Positions 1 to 10,080 are shown, numbered from the stretch's first letter. The stretch: DNA of 64,000 nt from a candidate division BRC1 bacterium HGW-BRC1-1 (GCA_002842095.1 PHCB01000007.1:186001-250000); one strand, 5' to 3'. The notes: generated by a model from the sequence alone, not told the origin. Translations and numbers: made by a program.

Positions 1-184
1 CGCTGCGCGCGAAAAGCTCGGTGGCTTCGAGGATCGGCGTGCGGATTTCTTGGTAGCCGTAGAGGGCGAACAGCTCGCGCGCTTTTTCTTCCACGTACTG
101 ATAATAGGGGGCGATATCGGGCAGCACGTCCTTGGTGCCTTTGACTGCCTGAAAAGTTTGTTTCGCTGGTGCGCCGTCGCTCAT
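1..184 (-). CDS. hisS: Histidine--tRNA ligase, N-terminal fragment
   Basis: Class II aminoacyl-tRNA synthetase that charges tRNA-His in the cytoplasm. Only the first 61 residues lie in the window; the gene runs off the left edge. The visible part contains KGTKDVLPD followed by an amphipathic helix and [12 protein letters not shown], which matches motif 1 of HisRS. The start is ATG at 184 on the minus strand (MSDGAPAKQ). It is divergent from maeB, so the 163-bp gap must hold promoters for both genes. Identity is clear from the motif even though the fragment is short. Confidence 0.9.
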   Translation of the reverse strand, partial: MSDGAPAKQTFQAVKGTKDVLPDIAPYYQYVEEKARELFALYGYQEIRTPILEATELFARS

Positions 185-347
185 GGTCTCTCGCATGTCC
201 GCTGGATTTATGCCTGAGAAAACAGCGGGTTGGGCTTGGCGTCAATGGACAATAATAATGTCAGACAGGTGATTTGGACTCGAATCTTTTCTTGAGGATG
301 GCGTGAGGGGGCTATATCGGTTTCAACCGGAGGAATTATCGAACACC

Positions 348-2630
348 ATGTCCATCCGAAAAGAAACTCTGGCTTATCACGCCGCTAAACCTGCCGGCAA
401 ACTTGAGATTAACCCCACCAAACCTTGCAGCACGCAGCACGATCTTGCCCTGGCGTATACTCCCGGGGTGGCCGAGCCCTGCCTCGAAATTCAGCGCGAC
501 CCGGATGCGTCCTATCTTTATACGGCGCGGGGAAATCTTGTGGCGGTGGTCACCAATGGCACGGCGGTGCTTGGGCTGGGGGATATCGGGCCGCTGGCCG
601 CAAAACCGGTGATGGAAGGCAAGGCGCTGTTGTTCAAACGGTTTGCCGACATTGACGCCATCGACATTGAACTGGCAACGCACGATACCGACGAGATCAT
701 CCGCACGGTGGAGTTGATGGAGCCTTCTTTCGGGGGCATCAACCTGGAAGACATTAAGGCGCCGGAGTGCTTTATTATCGAGCAGGCTTTGCGCGCCAAA
801 ATGAACATCCCGGTTTTTCATGATGATCAACATGGCACGGCCATCATTTCGGGCGCGGCCTTGCTGAATGCGCTGGATCTGGCGGGCAAAAAAATAGGTG
901 ATGTGCGCGTCGTTTTCAGTGGTGCGGGGGCGGCGGCCATTGCGACGGCAAGATTTTACGTGGAACTCGGGGCGGATAAGAAAAAGATTCTCATCGTGGA
1001 CAGCAAGGGCGTCGTTTATGCCGGGCGCTCGGAGGGGATGAATCCCTGGAAAGCGGAATTCGCGTACGAAACAGAGGCTCGGTCGCTGGCCGACGCAATG
1101 GTTGGGGCGGATGTGTTTGTTGGATTGAGTCAGGCGGGGGTGCTCTCGAAAGAGATGGTTCGCACCATGGCGGAACGTCCCATTGTTTTCGCGCTCGCTA
1201 ATCCCGATCCGGAAATTTCGTATCCCGATGCGAAGGAGGCGCGGTCCGATGCTCTGGTGGCGACGGGTCGCAGCGATTTCCCGAATCAGGTTAACAACGT
1301 CCTCGGGTTTCCGTTTCTGTTCCGCGCCGCGTTGGATGTAAGGGCGACGAGCATCAACGAGGAAATGAAGATTGCCGCAGCGCACGCCCTGGCGGAACTG
1401 GCGCGGGAGGATGTTCCCGACAGCGTGGTGCGAGCTTATGGCGAGGAGCGGATTTCCTTTGGTGATGAGTATCTGATCCCCAAACCGTTCGATCCACGGG
1501 TGATGCTTTGGGTGACGCCGGCTGTGGCCAAGGCCGCAATGGATAGTGGTGTGGCGAGGGTCCTGCTGGACCTCGATCAATATCGCGACGAGTTGGAAGC
1601 CAGGCTGGGCAAGAGCCGCGAGATGATGCGCATCGTCTTCAACAAGGCGCGCAAGAACCCCAAACGAGTTGTGCTGGCCGAGGGCACCACGGACAAGGTC
1701 ATTCGCGCCGCGCATCTGTTGGTTGAGGAGGGAATCGCCCAGCCGCTTTTGTTGGGTGATGAAGCGAAGGTGCGGGCGCTGGCTGCGAAGTTGCAGTTGG
1801 ACATGGTTGGAGTGGAGGTTGAGGACCCGGAGAAATCTCCGCGTGTTGAGCGTTATGCGGAGCGCATTTATGAGCTGCGTTGTCGCCGTGGAGTGACCCA
1901 CCACGAGGCTCATGTATTGGCTCGTGACCCCAACTATTACGCCGCCGCCATGGTTGAAATGGGCGATGCCGACGCGATGATCTCAGGGCTTAACTTCCAC
2001 TACCCCGACGGGCTTCGTGCGCCATTGCAGCTTATCCGCACGGCACCCAATTGCAGAATTGCAGCGGGCGTTTATCTGGTCACAACCCGTCACCGGGTGG
2101 TGTTCTTTGCGGACTGCACGGTGAACGCGGAGATGGACCCGGACAAGCTGGCCGAGGTGGCCATGTTGACCGCCCGACTGGCGCGGGATTTCGACGTGGA
2201 ACCGCGTGTGGCATTGCTTACCTTTTCCAATTTCGGAAGCACCCGCCATCCGCGGGCCGAACGTGTGCGGCAGGCCGTTGAGATTATCCGGCGGCGCGAG
2301 CCGGAGTTGGTGGTGGATGGCGAGATGCAGGCCAACGTGGCTCTTAATCCCGAACTTCTGAACAGCGTGTACCCCTGCAATCTCCTGCGACAGGAAGCGA
2401 ACGTGCTGATCTTCCCGAATCTTGAATCCGGAAACATCGCTTATAAACTCATGCAGCGATTGGGAAATGCCGAGGTTGTCGGGCCGATTCTCGTTGGCAT
2501 GGCCAAACCGGTTCACATCCTTCAGCGGGGCGATGAGGTGAAGGATATCGTCAACCTGACGGCGATCGCGGTGGTGGAGGCACAAAAGCTTGCGGCGGAG
2601 GAATCTCGCAAAGCATTAGAGTGGTCATGA
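348..2630 (+). CDS. maeB: NADP-type malic enzyme fused to a phosphotransacetylase-like domain
   Basis: Oxidative decarboxylation of malate to pyruvate, linking the TCA cycle to pyruvate and NADPH. The 760-residue length equals the usual two-domain MaeB. Residues about 1-420 are the malic enzyme part: YTPGVAEPC with Tyr37, EDIKAPECF near 134, [18 protein letters not shown] near 157, and a Rossmann [12 protein letters not shown]. From about residue 425 ([13 protein letters not shown]) a phosphate acetyl/butyryltransferase-type domain follows, which in this family is generally regulatory. I chose ATG 348 over the upstream GTG 303 because GGAGGAA at 329-335 precedes it and [11 protein letters not shown] is the expected N-terminus. 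The stop overlaps the next start (ATGA). Confidence 0.95.
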   Translation: MSIRKETLAYHAAKPAGKLEINPTKPCSTQHDLALAYTPGVAEPCLEIQRDPDASYLYTARGNLVAVVTNGTAVLGLGDIGPLAAKPVMEGKALLFKRFADIDAIDIELATHDTDEIIRTVELMEPSFGGINLEDIKAPECFIIEQALRAKMNIPVFHDDQHGTAIISGAALLNALDLAGKKIGDVRVVFSGAGAAAIATARFYVELGADKKKILIVDSKGVVYAGRSEGMNPWKAEFAYETEARSLADAMVGADVFVGLSQAGVLSKEMVRTMAERPIVFALANPDPEISYPDAKEARSDALVATGRSDFPNQVNNVLGFPFLFRAALDVRATSINEEMKIAAAHALAELAREDVPDSVVRAYGEERISFGDEYLIPKPFDPRVMLWVTPAVAKAAMDSGVARVLLDLDQYRDELEARLGKSREMMRIVFNKARKNPKRVVLAEGTTDKVIRAAHLLVEEGIAQPLLLGDEAKVRALAAKLQLDMVGVEVEDPEKSPRVERYAERIYELRCRRGVTHHEAHVLARDPNYYAAAMVEMGDADAMISGLNFHYPDGLRAPLQLIRTAPNCRIAAGVYLVTTRHRVVFFADCTVNAEMDPDKLAEVAMLTARLARDFDVEPRVALLTFSNFGSTRHPRAERVRQAVEIIRRREPELVVDGEMQANVALNPELLNSVYPCNLLRQEANVLIFPNLESGNIAYKLMQRLGNAEVVGPILVGMAKPVHILQRGDEVKDIVNLTAIAVVEAQKLAAEESRKALEWS

Positions 2631-3175
2631 GTGAAAACTACGCACTTCCTTCCATCGAAAATGCTCTGATTCTTCTGGCTGATTTCTCTCATCATGTCGG
2701 CGAGGGAATTCCTCCGTCTGTTGGCAAGGCGCTGGACGCAGCGGTGAAGCTGGAGGATCAGACGGTTTATCTTTTTTTCGAGCCGGCTGAAAGAGAGGAT
2801 GATGTGCTGCGCTGGTTGGAACCATGGGGCGACGATGTGGTGACGGCCGCTTTGCTGCCGGGGTCTGTGGCTGGTCATCTGCGTGCGGTGATGCGCCGGA
2901 TTTTCTCGCGCAACGAGACGCGAAAAGCGGTGGCCGCCTTCGTCGGCGATCAAACTCCCATATCGGAATCAACGTTGCGGGCGGCGTTCGCCGGGCTCGA
3001 CAGTGCCAATGTGGTGGTGTCTGCAGCGGAGCCCTTACTGGGACTGACGGCATTTCATGATTGGGTATTTGCGCCCGAGGTTTGGGAGGGCGGGGCATCA
3101 ACCAAAGTCCTCGGCTCAAAAGCTGCCGAGGCGGGCCTGCAATTTAAGGAATTGGTTCGTTCAAAGGAATCTTGA
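2627..3175 (+). CDS. Uncharacterised 182-residue protein, translationally coupled to maeB
   Basis: Unrecognised protein. Its ATG at 2627 overlaps the maeB stop as ATGA, so the two are very likely translated together and may share a metabolic setting. The sequence shows alternating hydrophobic and acidic segments (ENALILLADFSHHVGEG, VVVSAAEPLLGLTAF) and reads as a soluble alpha/beta protein. It has no signal peptide, membrane segment or cysteine cluster. An in-frame GTG at 2621 is a less attractive start. Coding is supported by the coupling and by codon use like its neighbours. Confidence 0.7.
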   Translation: MSENYALPSIENALILLADFSHHVGEGIPPSVGKALDAAVKLEDQTVYLFFEPAEREDDVLRWLEPWGDDVVTAALLPGSVAGHLRAVMRRIFSRNETRKAVAAFVGDQTPISESTLRAAFAGLDSANVVVSAAEPLLGLTAFHDWVFAPEVWEGGASTKVLGSKAAEAGLQFKELVRSKES

Positions 3176-3218
3176 CGTCACCGATTTTTTGGGTGGCTGA
3201 TGGTTCTCAGGGAATTGG

Positions 3219-6200
3219 ATGAAAATTATTGGGGGCATACCACACAACCCCGGCCCGTGCGCTCGCGACCTGGCCGACAGGCGGGTGCGCTGTGTTGTTT
3301 CCACTGAAAAAATTGAGGTAACCTCCGAACCCGGAGCGCTTCCGGTCGTTGCGGTTTATTCCGTTCATCGCGATGGGATGCATCCCCTCTTCCTTGGTCT
3401 GGCTGTTGTGCCGTCCCGGAAGCCAGACAGCGCCATGGTCTATGCTTCACTATTGCCAACCGATCCTGCTGCCGCCGTGGCTCCTCACACTCCTGTCACG
3501 GTGCTGCCCGATCTGTTTGCGCGTCAACCCTCACAACCCTGGAGGGCCGTGGTGGATGGCGCGGGGAAGTGTCTCGGGGTTATTGATCTTCACACTGTGG
3601 CCTTGGCTTTGAAGGACGAGTTGGTCAAAACCCGCATGGAAGATCTGGATCAGTTGCACATGCAGTACCAGGCGATCTTGCGGGCTACGCCCAACGGGCT
3701 ACTATTTCTGGGGCGGGATTGGCGCATCCTTTTTGCGAACCATGCAGCCCGCATGATTTTGCACCCGCAGGCATCTTCCGATGAAGTCATTGTGGGGATG
3801 CCGTTCGGAGAATTTTTCCCCACCGTGGAGGAGTTCCGGACCTACCGGGCTGGTTTAGTTCTGTCGGGGGCTTCAGAAGAATCCCGCTCTTCCGAAATTT
3901 CGATGAAGCGCTTTTCCAACGAATCCTTCTGGGCCGTGTTGTCGGTCATTCGGATGGATCAGACCCAGACGGCTTCGGGATATGTGGCAACCCTTGCGGA
4001 CATAACGCTTCGGCGTCGCGCGCTGCTGGAGGGGCACCGGGCGGAATCGCGCTTCCATACCCTGGTACATGAGTCGATCGCGGGCTTCTTCGTTCTGTAT
4101 CAAGGTCGGGTCGCGTACATCAACCGGCGCTGCTGTGAAATTGCGGGGTTCGGTCATCGGGATGAGATGCTGCGGCGACCCCTGCCCAGACGAATTGTGG
4201 CGCATCAGGATGCGGCCTTTGCTCGCCGGATGAAAGAGGATCTCACGCGTGGATCGCGCTTCATCACGCGCGGGGAGTTGCGGATTGTGAACCATCGTTC
4301 TGGTCGGCAGGGCGTTGTTTTTCTCCAGATGCGACGCGTGATGGAAGATGACCGTGGAACCGTGGTGGGGATGGTTCTCGACGTCACTTCCCAACGGGAA
4401 GCCGAAAAGCAACGCGAGGGGCTGGCGAAACTCGGATTCCAACTCGCGGGTGCGTCGAAAATGGAGGATGTGGCCAATGCGGTGCGAGATGCCACGGCGA
4501 GTTTCTTTCGATGGGATTCCTTCTCCTTCCATGTTCGCCTGAAGGAGACGGAAGATCAGTTCGTGTGTGTTTCAGCTTCGCGTGTTGATATTCGGGGGGA
4601 GATGCATCATTTCCCTGCGAGTTTAACGGGGATGTCCAGTGCTCCAGAACTATTGAGCAGGAAATCAGAAACCGTCATCGTGGAATTGACCAAAGACAAT
4701 GTGTCCATTCTGCAGACTTTGCATCATCAGTTTCCCGACACCGAGGTTTTGGCGGTGTCACCCATCAAAGCACGGGAGGAAACAACCGGTTTCATTTGTG
4801 TCGGCTCCAATAACCCCGCTTCTTACACTGCTGAAGACTGTCATTATCTCGACCTGATTTCACAATCGCTGGCGCAAACGTTGGAGCGTTTCCGGGCCGA
4901 GCTTCAGATGGAAAGGCTCGCCAATGCCATGGAGCAAAGCAGCGAGGGAGTGGTGATTGCTTTTTCGGACTGGTCCATTGTGTACGTTAATGCGGCCTTT
5001 GAGCGTTTGATCGGCCAGTTGCGCGCAGAAGTTGTGGGGTTGGACGCCCGCCGGGTTCCGGAAATCATCGACAATGCGGCTTCGTTGCGCCGCGCCATGG
5101 AAGCGGTTGTTTCCCGTGGGGATGTCTGGACGGGGAGAGTTAAAAGCAGGGGCGCGGGAGGTCGTGTGTTTGAAGAAGATGTGCGTATCACCCCCATGCG
5201 CAATGAGGCCGGCGACATCATGCATTACGTGTTTGTGCGCCGCGACATTACCCACGAGATGGCGCTCGAAAACCGCCTTCGTCAGGCTACCAAGATGGAG
5301 GCATTGGGAATGCTGGCCGGCGGTGTCGCCCATGATTTTAATAACCTTCTCGGTCTCGCACAGCAACATACCCACGCACTTCTCAAGCGTCTTCCTCACA
5401 ACGATCCTTCGCGGCATGATGTGGAGGGAATCGAGAAGATGACAGGGCGGGGCATCGAATTGACTTCGCAGCTGTTGAGCCTGGCGCGACGCAGACAGAT
5501 GAAGCCGGTGCTTACCGACATCAACGAAGTCGTGAACTCTGTGGTCGGTATGATCGAAACTTTCCGCCATCAGGGTATCGATGTGGAGATGCAGTTGGAG
5601 CGCGATCTGCCGAAGGTGTACGTGGATCCCATGCAACTGGAGCAGGTGCTGCTCAATCTCGCCCGCAATGCTCAGGATGCCATGCCCGAGGGCGGCAACC
5701 TTACCTTCATCACGCAGCATTTGCAGAGCCAGGACCTCTCCGCGAGGGGCGTGGTGGGATTGAAAGAGGGCGGGCATGTTTGTGTTCTCGTGCTCGATAA
5801 TGGTGTGGGCATGAGTGCGGAAACGCTGGAACGAATCTATGAGCCATTCTTCACCACAAAGGAAGCGGGCAAGGGCACGGGTCTGGGGCTGGCTTCCGCA
5901 TACGGAACCATCACCCAGAGCGGCGGACAGGTACATGCCGAGAGCAAACCGGGGAAGGGAAGTTCGTTCACAGTCTGTCTGCCGGTGAGCCCGGAGGCAG
6001 AGCAACGCTTCCAGGTTGATATAGTTCGCGAAGATTCCGACGGAACGGCGGCGAGGCATGTGTTGGACTTGGGGGGCGATCCTGCTGCCACAGGGCGCCG
6101 TATGGGAAGAGGCAAGGAAACGATTCTTCTGGTGGAGAATGAGCCTGATCTGCGTCGTCTATGGGCTTCGGCCCTTATCGAAGACGGATACGAAGTCATT

Positions 6201-6527
6201 CAGTCTCGCAATTCCATGGATGCTGGCATGCTGTTTACGAATGTTGAGATCCCCATTCATCTCCTGGTCACCGATCTTGTTCTACAGGATAAGAGCGGTA
6301 GCGAACTGGCGGCGTCAGTCCGGCAATATCATCCAGAGGTGGCAGTCTTGTATGTTTGCAACAGCGGTGATCTTCCCAAGGCCATCCCGGAGGCTTTGAT
6401 GCCTTACACCGCTCATGCCCGGAAACCCCTGACACCGGGTATGCTTTGCATGGCGGTTCGCGAGTTGCTTGATTTTGTATCAGGGGATTCACTACGCTTG
6501 TCTCAAAAGTATCAAAAAGGGAAATAA
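3219..6527 (+). CDS. Soluble hybrid histidine kinase (PAS-PAS-GAF-PAS-HisKA-HATPase-REC)
   Basis: Large 1102-residue signalling kinase without an evident membrane segment, so probably cytoplasmic. Order: unassigned N-terminal 140 residues; PAS near 145-260 (ILRATPNGLLFLGRDW); PAS near 275-390 (GRVAYINRRCCEIAGF); GAF-like region near 400-560; PAS near 565-685; HisKA with GGVAHDFNN, phosphoacceptor His705; HATPase with NLARNAQDAMPEGG, DNGVGM at 860 and GTGLGLA; C-terminal REC with acceptor Asp1019 (VTDLVLQDKSG) and Lys in ARKPL. No output regulator lies nearby. It overlaps the next gene by one base (TAATG), linking it to a serine hydrolase. The N-terminal start is uncertain because the ribosome-binding site is weak. 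Confidence 0.9.
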   Translation: MKIIGGIPHNPGPCARDLADRRVRCVVSTEKIEVTSEPGALPVVAVYSVHRDGMHPLFLGLAVVPSRKPDSAMVYASLLPTDPAAAVAPHTPVTVLPDLFARQPSQPWRAVVDGAGKCLGVIDLHTVALALKDELVKTRMEDLDQLHMQYQAILRATPNGLLFLGRDWRILFANHAARMILHPQASSDEVIVGMPFGEFFPTVEEFRTYRAGLVLSGASEESRSSEISMKRFSNESFWAVLSVIRMDQTQTASGYVATLADITLRRRALLEGHRAESRFHTLVHESIAGFFVLYQGRVAYINRRCCEIAGFGHRDEMLRRPLPRRIVAHQDAAFARRMKEDLTRGSRFITRGELRIVNHRSGRQGVVFLQMRRVMEDDRGTVVGMVLDVTSQREAEKQREGLAKLGFQLAGASKMEDVANAVRDATASFFRWDSFSFHVRLKETEDQFVCVSASRVDIRGEMHHFPASLTGMSSAPELLSRKSETVIVELTKDNVSILQTLHHQFPDTEVLAVSPIKAREETTGFICVGSNNPASYTAEDCHYLDLISQSLAQTLERFRAELQMERLANAMEQSSEGVVIAFSDWSIVYVNAAFERLIGQLRAEVVGLDARRVPEIIDNAASLRRAMEAVVSRGDVWTGRVKSRGAGGRVFEEDVRITPMRNEAGDIMHYVFVRRDITHEMALENRLRQATKMEALGMLAGGVAHDFNNLLGLAQQHTHALLKRLPHNDPSRHDVEGIEKMTGRGIELTSQLLSLARRRQMKPVLTDINEVVNSVVGMIETFRHQGIDVEMQLERDLPKVYVDPMQLEQVLLNLARNAQDAMPEGGNLTFITQHLQSQDLSARGVVGLKEGGHVCVLVLDNGVGMSAETLERIYEPFFTTKEAGKGTGLGLASAYGTITQSGGQVHAESKPGKGSSFTVCLPVSPEAEQRFQVDIVREDSDGTAARHVLDLGGDPAATGRRMGRGKETILLVENEPDLRRLWASALIEDGYEVIQSRNSMDAGMLFTNVEIPIHLLVTDLVLQDKSGSELAASVRQYHPEVAVLYVCNSGDLPKAIPEALMPYTAHARKPLTPGMLCMAVRELLDFVSGDSLRLSQKYQKGK

Positions 6528-7771
6528 TGATGGGAAAAGCTTTGGTTTCCGGATTATTAAATGTCTGTGCTTTTGCAGCGGTTCTGGGTGTATCGCAGCC
6601 CATGGCTGCCGCTCCGGACGCGTCTGAAACAAAACAACTTTCCGCGACTCTTGACGGGATTTTAGAGTCCGGTGTTAAGGATCACGTCTACCCCGGCGCC
6701 GCGCTGATTGTGGGGCGTCCCGGCCAGCGTCTTTACGAAAAGGCTGTTGGACATTTGACTTATGAAACGACCTCCCCGGCAGTTACGCTGCATACCCTTT
6801 GGGACCTGGCATCTGTTTCCAAGGTAGCGGGCACGGCCACCGCGGCCATGTTGGCGATAGAAGATGGCAAGCTGAAGGTGACGGCCCCGGTCTCCTCGCA
6901 CATTCCCGGTTTTGGGGTGAACGGTAAGGAAAAGGCGACGGTTCTGAATCTGATGACACATACGTCCGGCCTGCCACCTTACGTTCCGGCGGCCTCGGCA
7001 GAGAAAGAACGGCGTCCCGAGCAAACCACGTCCGATGCGCTGATCAGCTACTATGCCTCGCTGAAGGCGCGCTCGGAACCGGGCACGACGATTACCTATA
7101 GTTGCCTGAATATGCAAACGACGGCTCGCATCGTGGAGCAAGTGATGGACAAGCGGCTGGAGGATCTACTGCGGGCGCGGGTTTGGGAACCATTGGGGAT
7201 GAAAGATTCTGCCTATTTGCTCTCGCAAGATCAACTGAAGCGCACCGCGCCCACGCTGGAAACCAAAGGCAAGCTGCTGGTGGGGAAGGTACATGATCCG
7301 CTGGCGTCGTATCATCAGTCCACCATTCACTGCCCGGGCAACGCAGGGCTTTTTAGTTCGGCGGATGATCTGGCGCGCTACTGCGAAATGATCGCTAACG
7401 GCGGGAAGTCACCCGATGGCAAAACGATCCTCAAGCCCGAAACCGTATCGCTTATGACCTCGGTGCAAACCCCGGCTGATTGGAAGAGCGCCCGCGGTTT
7501 GGGATGGGACGTGGATCGGAACCTTCCGTGGGCCACGCCCTTGAACAACTCCACCGATACGCTCGTGGTTTCTCACACGGGTTATACGGGCACTCTCATT
7601 TGGGTGGACAAGAAAACGAAAACGTATTTCGTTTATCTCACAAACCGCGTCTTCCCCGATGATGCCTCCAAAAAGGGGCCGAGCATCGCTAAATTGCGCC
7701 GCGCCGTGGCCGAGGCGGTTTTGAAAGCGCAACCCGAATACACACAGGTATTCGCAAACCAGAAACCCTGA
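6527..7771 (+). CDS. Exported serine hydrolase, beta-lactamase/class C PBP family
   Basis: Member of the serine beta-lactamase-related superfamily (PF00144), which includes DD-peptidases, esterases and class C beta-lactamases. An N-terminal signal peptide (hydrophobic LLNVCAFAAVLGVSQP, cleavage near AAA) suggests periplasmic or extracytoplasmic action. The catalytic SxxK is SVSK with Ser96 and Lys99; the second motif is YSC at Tyr191; the third element is HTGYTG at 350-355. The Cys in place of Asn in the YxN motif, and HTG rather than KTG, point to an esterase or peptidase-like member rather than a true beta-lactamase. It directly overlaps the hybrid kinase gene, so the two are probably co-transcribed. 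ATG 6530 is an alternative start. Confidence 0.88.
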   Translation: MMGKALVSGLLNVCAFAAVLGVSQPMAAAPDASETKQLSATLDGILESGVKDHVYPGAALIVGRPGQRLYEKAVGHLTYETTSPAVTLHTLWDLASVSKVAGTATAAMLAIEDGKLKVTAPVSSHIPGFGVNGKEKATVLNLMTHTSGLPPYVPAASAEKERRPEQTTSDALISYYASLKARSEPGTTITYSCLNMQTTARIVEQVMDKRLEDLLRARVWEPLGMKDSAYLLSQDQLKRTAPTLETKGKLLVGKVHDPLASYHQSTIHCPGNAGLFSSADDLARYCEMIANGGKSPDGKTILKPETVSLMTSVQTPADWKSARGLGWDVDRNLPWATPLNNSTDTLVVSHTGYTGTLIWVDKKTKTYFVYLTNRVFPDDASKKGPSIAKLRRAVAEAVLKAQPEYTQVFANQKP

Positions 7772-7781
7772 CAGGTGAGGA

Positions 7782-7810
7782 GGCGGGGGGAGACTTGGTC
7801 TCGCCCCGCC
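7782..7810. terminator. Strong hairpin between convergent genes
   Basis: Arms 7782-7794 and 7798-7810 form a 13-bp stem with one mismatch and a TTG loop. It sits between the serine hydrolase stop and the 3' end of the convergent EutN-type gene. It lacks a clear T-run on either strand, so intrinsic termination is plausible rather than certain. Confidence 0.5.
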
Positions 7811-7865
7811 GTCTCACAGCAAAGCCAATGGTTCGGTTCAGGTAACGCTGTTGCCGAAGGGGCTT

Positions 7866-8138
7866 CTACCCTGCGACGTGCGCCCTGTCCGCGATGCCCA
7901 TGATGAGTTCGCGAATGGGTGCTTTGGGGGTGTTGAACACCGTCGAGGCCAGACCTGGTGCGGCCCCCACTAATACGGTATCCCCGGTTCCTGCGCCCAC
8001 GTAATCTATGGCGATAGTTGAGATGCCTGTGGGGTTTTTATACAGATCGAGCTTTTGAACCACGAGAAGCTTTTTGTCTGCATATGCGTCGTATTTATCA
8101 GTAGAAACGATGTTCCCGATGACCTTTGCGAGGTACAT
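7866..8138 (-). CDS. EutN/CcmL-type bacterial microcompartment vertex protein (BMC-P), orphan
   Basis: 90-residue protein of the EutN/CcmL family (PF03319), whose pentamers cap the vertices of microcompartment shells. It begins MYLAKVIGNIVSTDK, continues KKLLVVQKLDL, then IDYVGAGTGDTVLVG and a C-terminal IVGI-like strand (LIMGIADRAHV), the classic order for the fold. ATG at 8138 is chosen because GGAGG lies five bases upstream and this start gives the family N-terminus; a longer frame upstream to 8267 is not supported. No BMC-H or BMC-T shell gene and no encapsulated enzyme is visible anywhere in the window, so it is either a satellite of a distant locus or has another role. Confidence 0.88.
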   Translation of the reverse strand: MYLAKVIGNIVSTDKYDAYADKKLLVVQKLDLYKNPTGISTIAIDYVGAGTGDTVLVGAAPGLASTVFNTPKAPIRELIMGIADRAHVAG

Positions 8139-8346
8139 GGCAGCCTCCGATACACTGAGATGCTTTGATAGCTGGTGGGAGCGGAGGTCGGTAGTAAAGT
8201 TTAATCGGACGGGTTTTGTTGATTGGCTTTTATCGGGGGCTTGGTCAAATGTCAAAGTAATCAACAAGACGAGAAATATCTTTTGAAGAAATCTTAACTA
8301 ATTAACTAAGAGATTTTTGTAATCACCCTCAAGCGGAGGAATCCCC

Positions 8347-8655
8347 ATGGCGCGCAAGAAGGCAAGTCGTTCGGCATCAGCACAGGAAGTTGGTGGTAAA
8401 CCCGAAAGAATTCTGGTTGGTGTCCGCCTGGAAGAGCGTTTGGTGAAGGTGATGAAGGGGGTTTCCGAAATGCGCGATGCGACTCTCGGCGAACTTCTTG
8501 AGGAGATTTTCATTTCTGCGATCGAAGGCGGCAATGCTTTCGCTGATCGCAACGGTCGGCTCACGCCCGAGACGCGACAAGCCTTCAACAGCCTGAAGTT
8601 GGTGTATGGGGTCGATTACACTCTCGAAGAATTGCATCAATATCGCGAGAAGTAG
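8347..8655 (+). CDS. Small basic protein, possibly ribbon-helix-helix-like
   Basis: 102-residue protein of unknown function. A Lys/Arg/Ser-rich N-terminus is followed by RILVGVRLEERLVKVMKG (a predicted strand then helix) and a second helix, LGELLEEIFISAIEG. This strand-helix-helix order resembles ribbon-helix-helix DNA-binding proteins, but no diagnostic residue confirms it. The start ATG 8347 is well supported by GCGGAGGAA just upstream. It precedes rarA by 44 bp on the same strand, so co-transcription is possible. Confidence 0.7.
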   Translation: MARKKASRSASAQEVGGKPERILVGVRLEERLVKVMKGVSEMRDATLGELLEEIFISAIEGGNAFADRNGRLTPETRQAFNSLKLVYGVDYTLEELHQYREK

Positions 8656-8699
8656 CAGCCCGCGCCGGCATCGTTCGCGCTACGGAAGGTTGTGTGTCC

Positions 8700-10055
8700 A
8701 TGGACCTTTTTGATACTCCCGCCGAGGAGCGCCCTCGCGGTGAGCAGACCTCCATTCCCCTTGCCGAGCGAATGCGTCCGGAGACTCTCGATGAGTTTGT
8801 CGGTCAGGAAAAGCTGGTGGCACCCGGCGCAGCTCTACGCCAACTGATTGAGAGCGACGCGCTCGTTTCCATAATATTGTGGGGGCCGCCGGGGAGCGGT
8901 AAAACGACGCTGGCGTCGATCATTGCGCGAATGACCCGCTGCCGTTTTTCATCCATGAGCGCCGTGACAACGTCGATTAAAGACGTGAAGGTTCTCATGG
9001 AAGCCGCGCGCATGGCGCTCGATCGCTTGAGCCAGCGCACGATTCTTTTCATCGACGAAATCCACCGGTTTAACAAAGCCCAACAGGACGCCTTCCTTCC
9101 ATTTGTAGAGGAGGGCGCGGTTGTTTTGGTGGGTGCGACGACGGAGAATCCGTCGTTCTCGCTTATCTCGGCGTTGCTATCGCGGTGCCGGATTTTTGTG
9201 CTGGAAGCGCTCGATGAAGATGCGTTGGTGCGCATCATGCGCTCAGCCATTGCCGACGACCGGCGAGGGTTGGGTGCTCAGCGCGTGGATGCGCCGGATG
9301 ATGTTCTGCGCCGCATTGCCGAGTTGAGCGATGGTGACGCGCGGCGCGCGTTGAACCTGCTGGGTCTGGCGGTGCAGACCACGGAGCCGGACGCCGACGG
9401 CGCTCTGGTGCTGAGCCAGGAGGTTATGGGTCAGGTCTTACAGCGCCAGCATCTGGTGTACGACAAAACCGGTGAAGAGCATTTTAACCTGATCAGCGCA
9501 TTCCATAAATCGATGCGCAGCAGCGACGCTCAAGCGGCGGCTTATTGGGCGATGCGCATGCTGGCTTCGGGGGAGGACCCGCTTTACGTGGCGCGGCGGA
9601 TGATCCGGTTTGCCAGCGAGGATGTGGGCAATGCCGATCCGCAGGCGCTGTCCATCGCACTGGCCGCGCGGGAATCATTCACGATTCTGGGGTCACCGGA
9701 GGGAGAACTGGCGCTGCTGCAGTGCGCGGTTTATCTGGCCACGGCCCCCAAGAGCAATGCCCTGTATGCGGCCCAGGGCAAGCTCCGGGACGAAATTCGC
9801 AAGTCGGGGTCGCTGCCCGTGCCCATGCACATTCGCAATGCACCAACGCGACTGATGAAGGACCTCGGTTATGGCAAGGGGTATCAATACGACCACGACC
9901 ACGAGGGCGGTTTTGCCGGGCAGGATTGTCTTCCGGATGGACTGAGCGGGAAAGAGTTTTACAAGCCCATCGAGGTCGGCTTCGAGCGCGAAATTGCCCG
10001 TCGCATGGAATGGTGGGAGAAGCAGCGCAAGCGGCGGGGCGACGGGGAAAAGTAG
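8700..10055 (+). CDS. rarA: Replication-associated recombination protein A (AAA+ ATPase)
   Basis: RarA/MgsA is a clamp-loader-like AAA+ ATPase that acts at stalled replication forks with SSB and RecA. The 451-residue chain starts MDLFDTP, then LAERMRPETLDEFVGQE, Walker A GPPGSGKTT near residue 62, Walker B FIDEIHRFNK near 117, sensor 1 VGATTENPSFSL, and the conserved C-terminal YATAPKSN-like segment (VYLATAPKSNALY) and HIRNAPTRLMK. ATG 8700 is preferred over the in-frame GTG 8694 because GGAAGG at 8684-8689 is about ten bases upstream and MDLF is the usual N-terminus. Confidence 0.95.
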   Translation: MDLFDTPAEERPRGEQTSIPLAERMRPETLDEFVGQEKLVAPGAALRQLIESDALVSIILWGPPGSGKTTLASIIARMTRCRFSSMSAVTTSIKDVKVLMEAARMALDRLSQRTILFIDEIHRFNKAQQDAFLPFVEEGAVVLVGATTENPSFSLISALLSRCRIFVLEALDEDALVRIMRSAIADDRRGLGAQRVDAPDDVLRRIAELSDGDARRALNLLGLAVQTTEPDADGALVLSQEVMGQVLQRQHLVYDKTGEEHFNLISAFHKSMRSSDAQAAAYWAMRMLASGEDPLYVARRMIRFASEDVGNADPQALSIALAARESFTILGSPEGELALLQCAVYLATAPKSNALYAAQGKLRDEIRKSGSLPVPMHIRNAPTRLMKDLGYGKGYQYDHDHEGGFAGQDCLPDGLSGKEFYKPIEVGFEREIARRMEWWEKQRKRRGDGEK

Positions 10056-10080
10056 CGACGCAAGCGAACTCCATTAAAAA

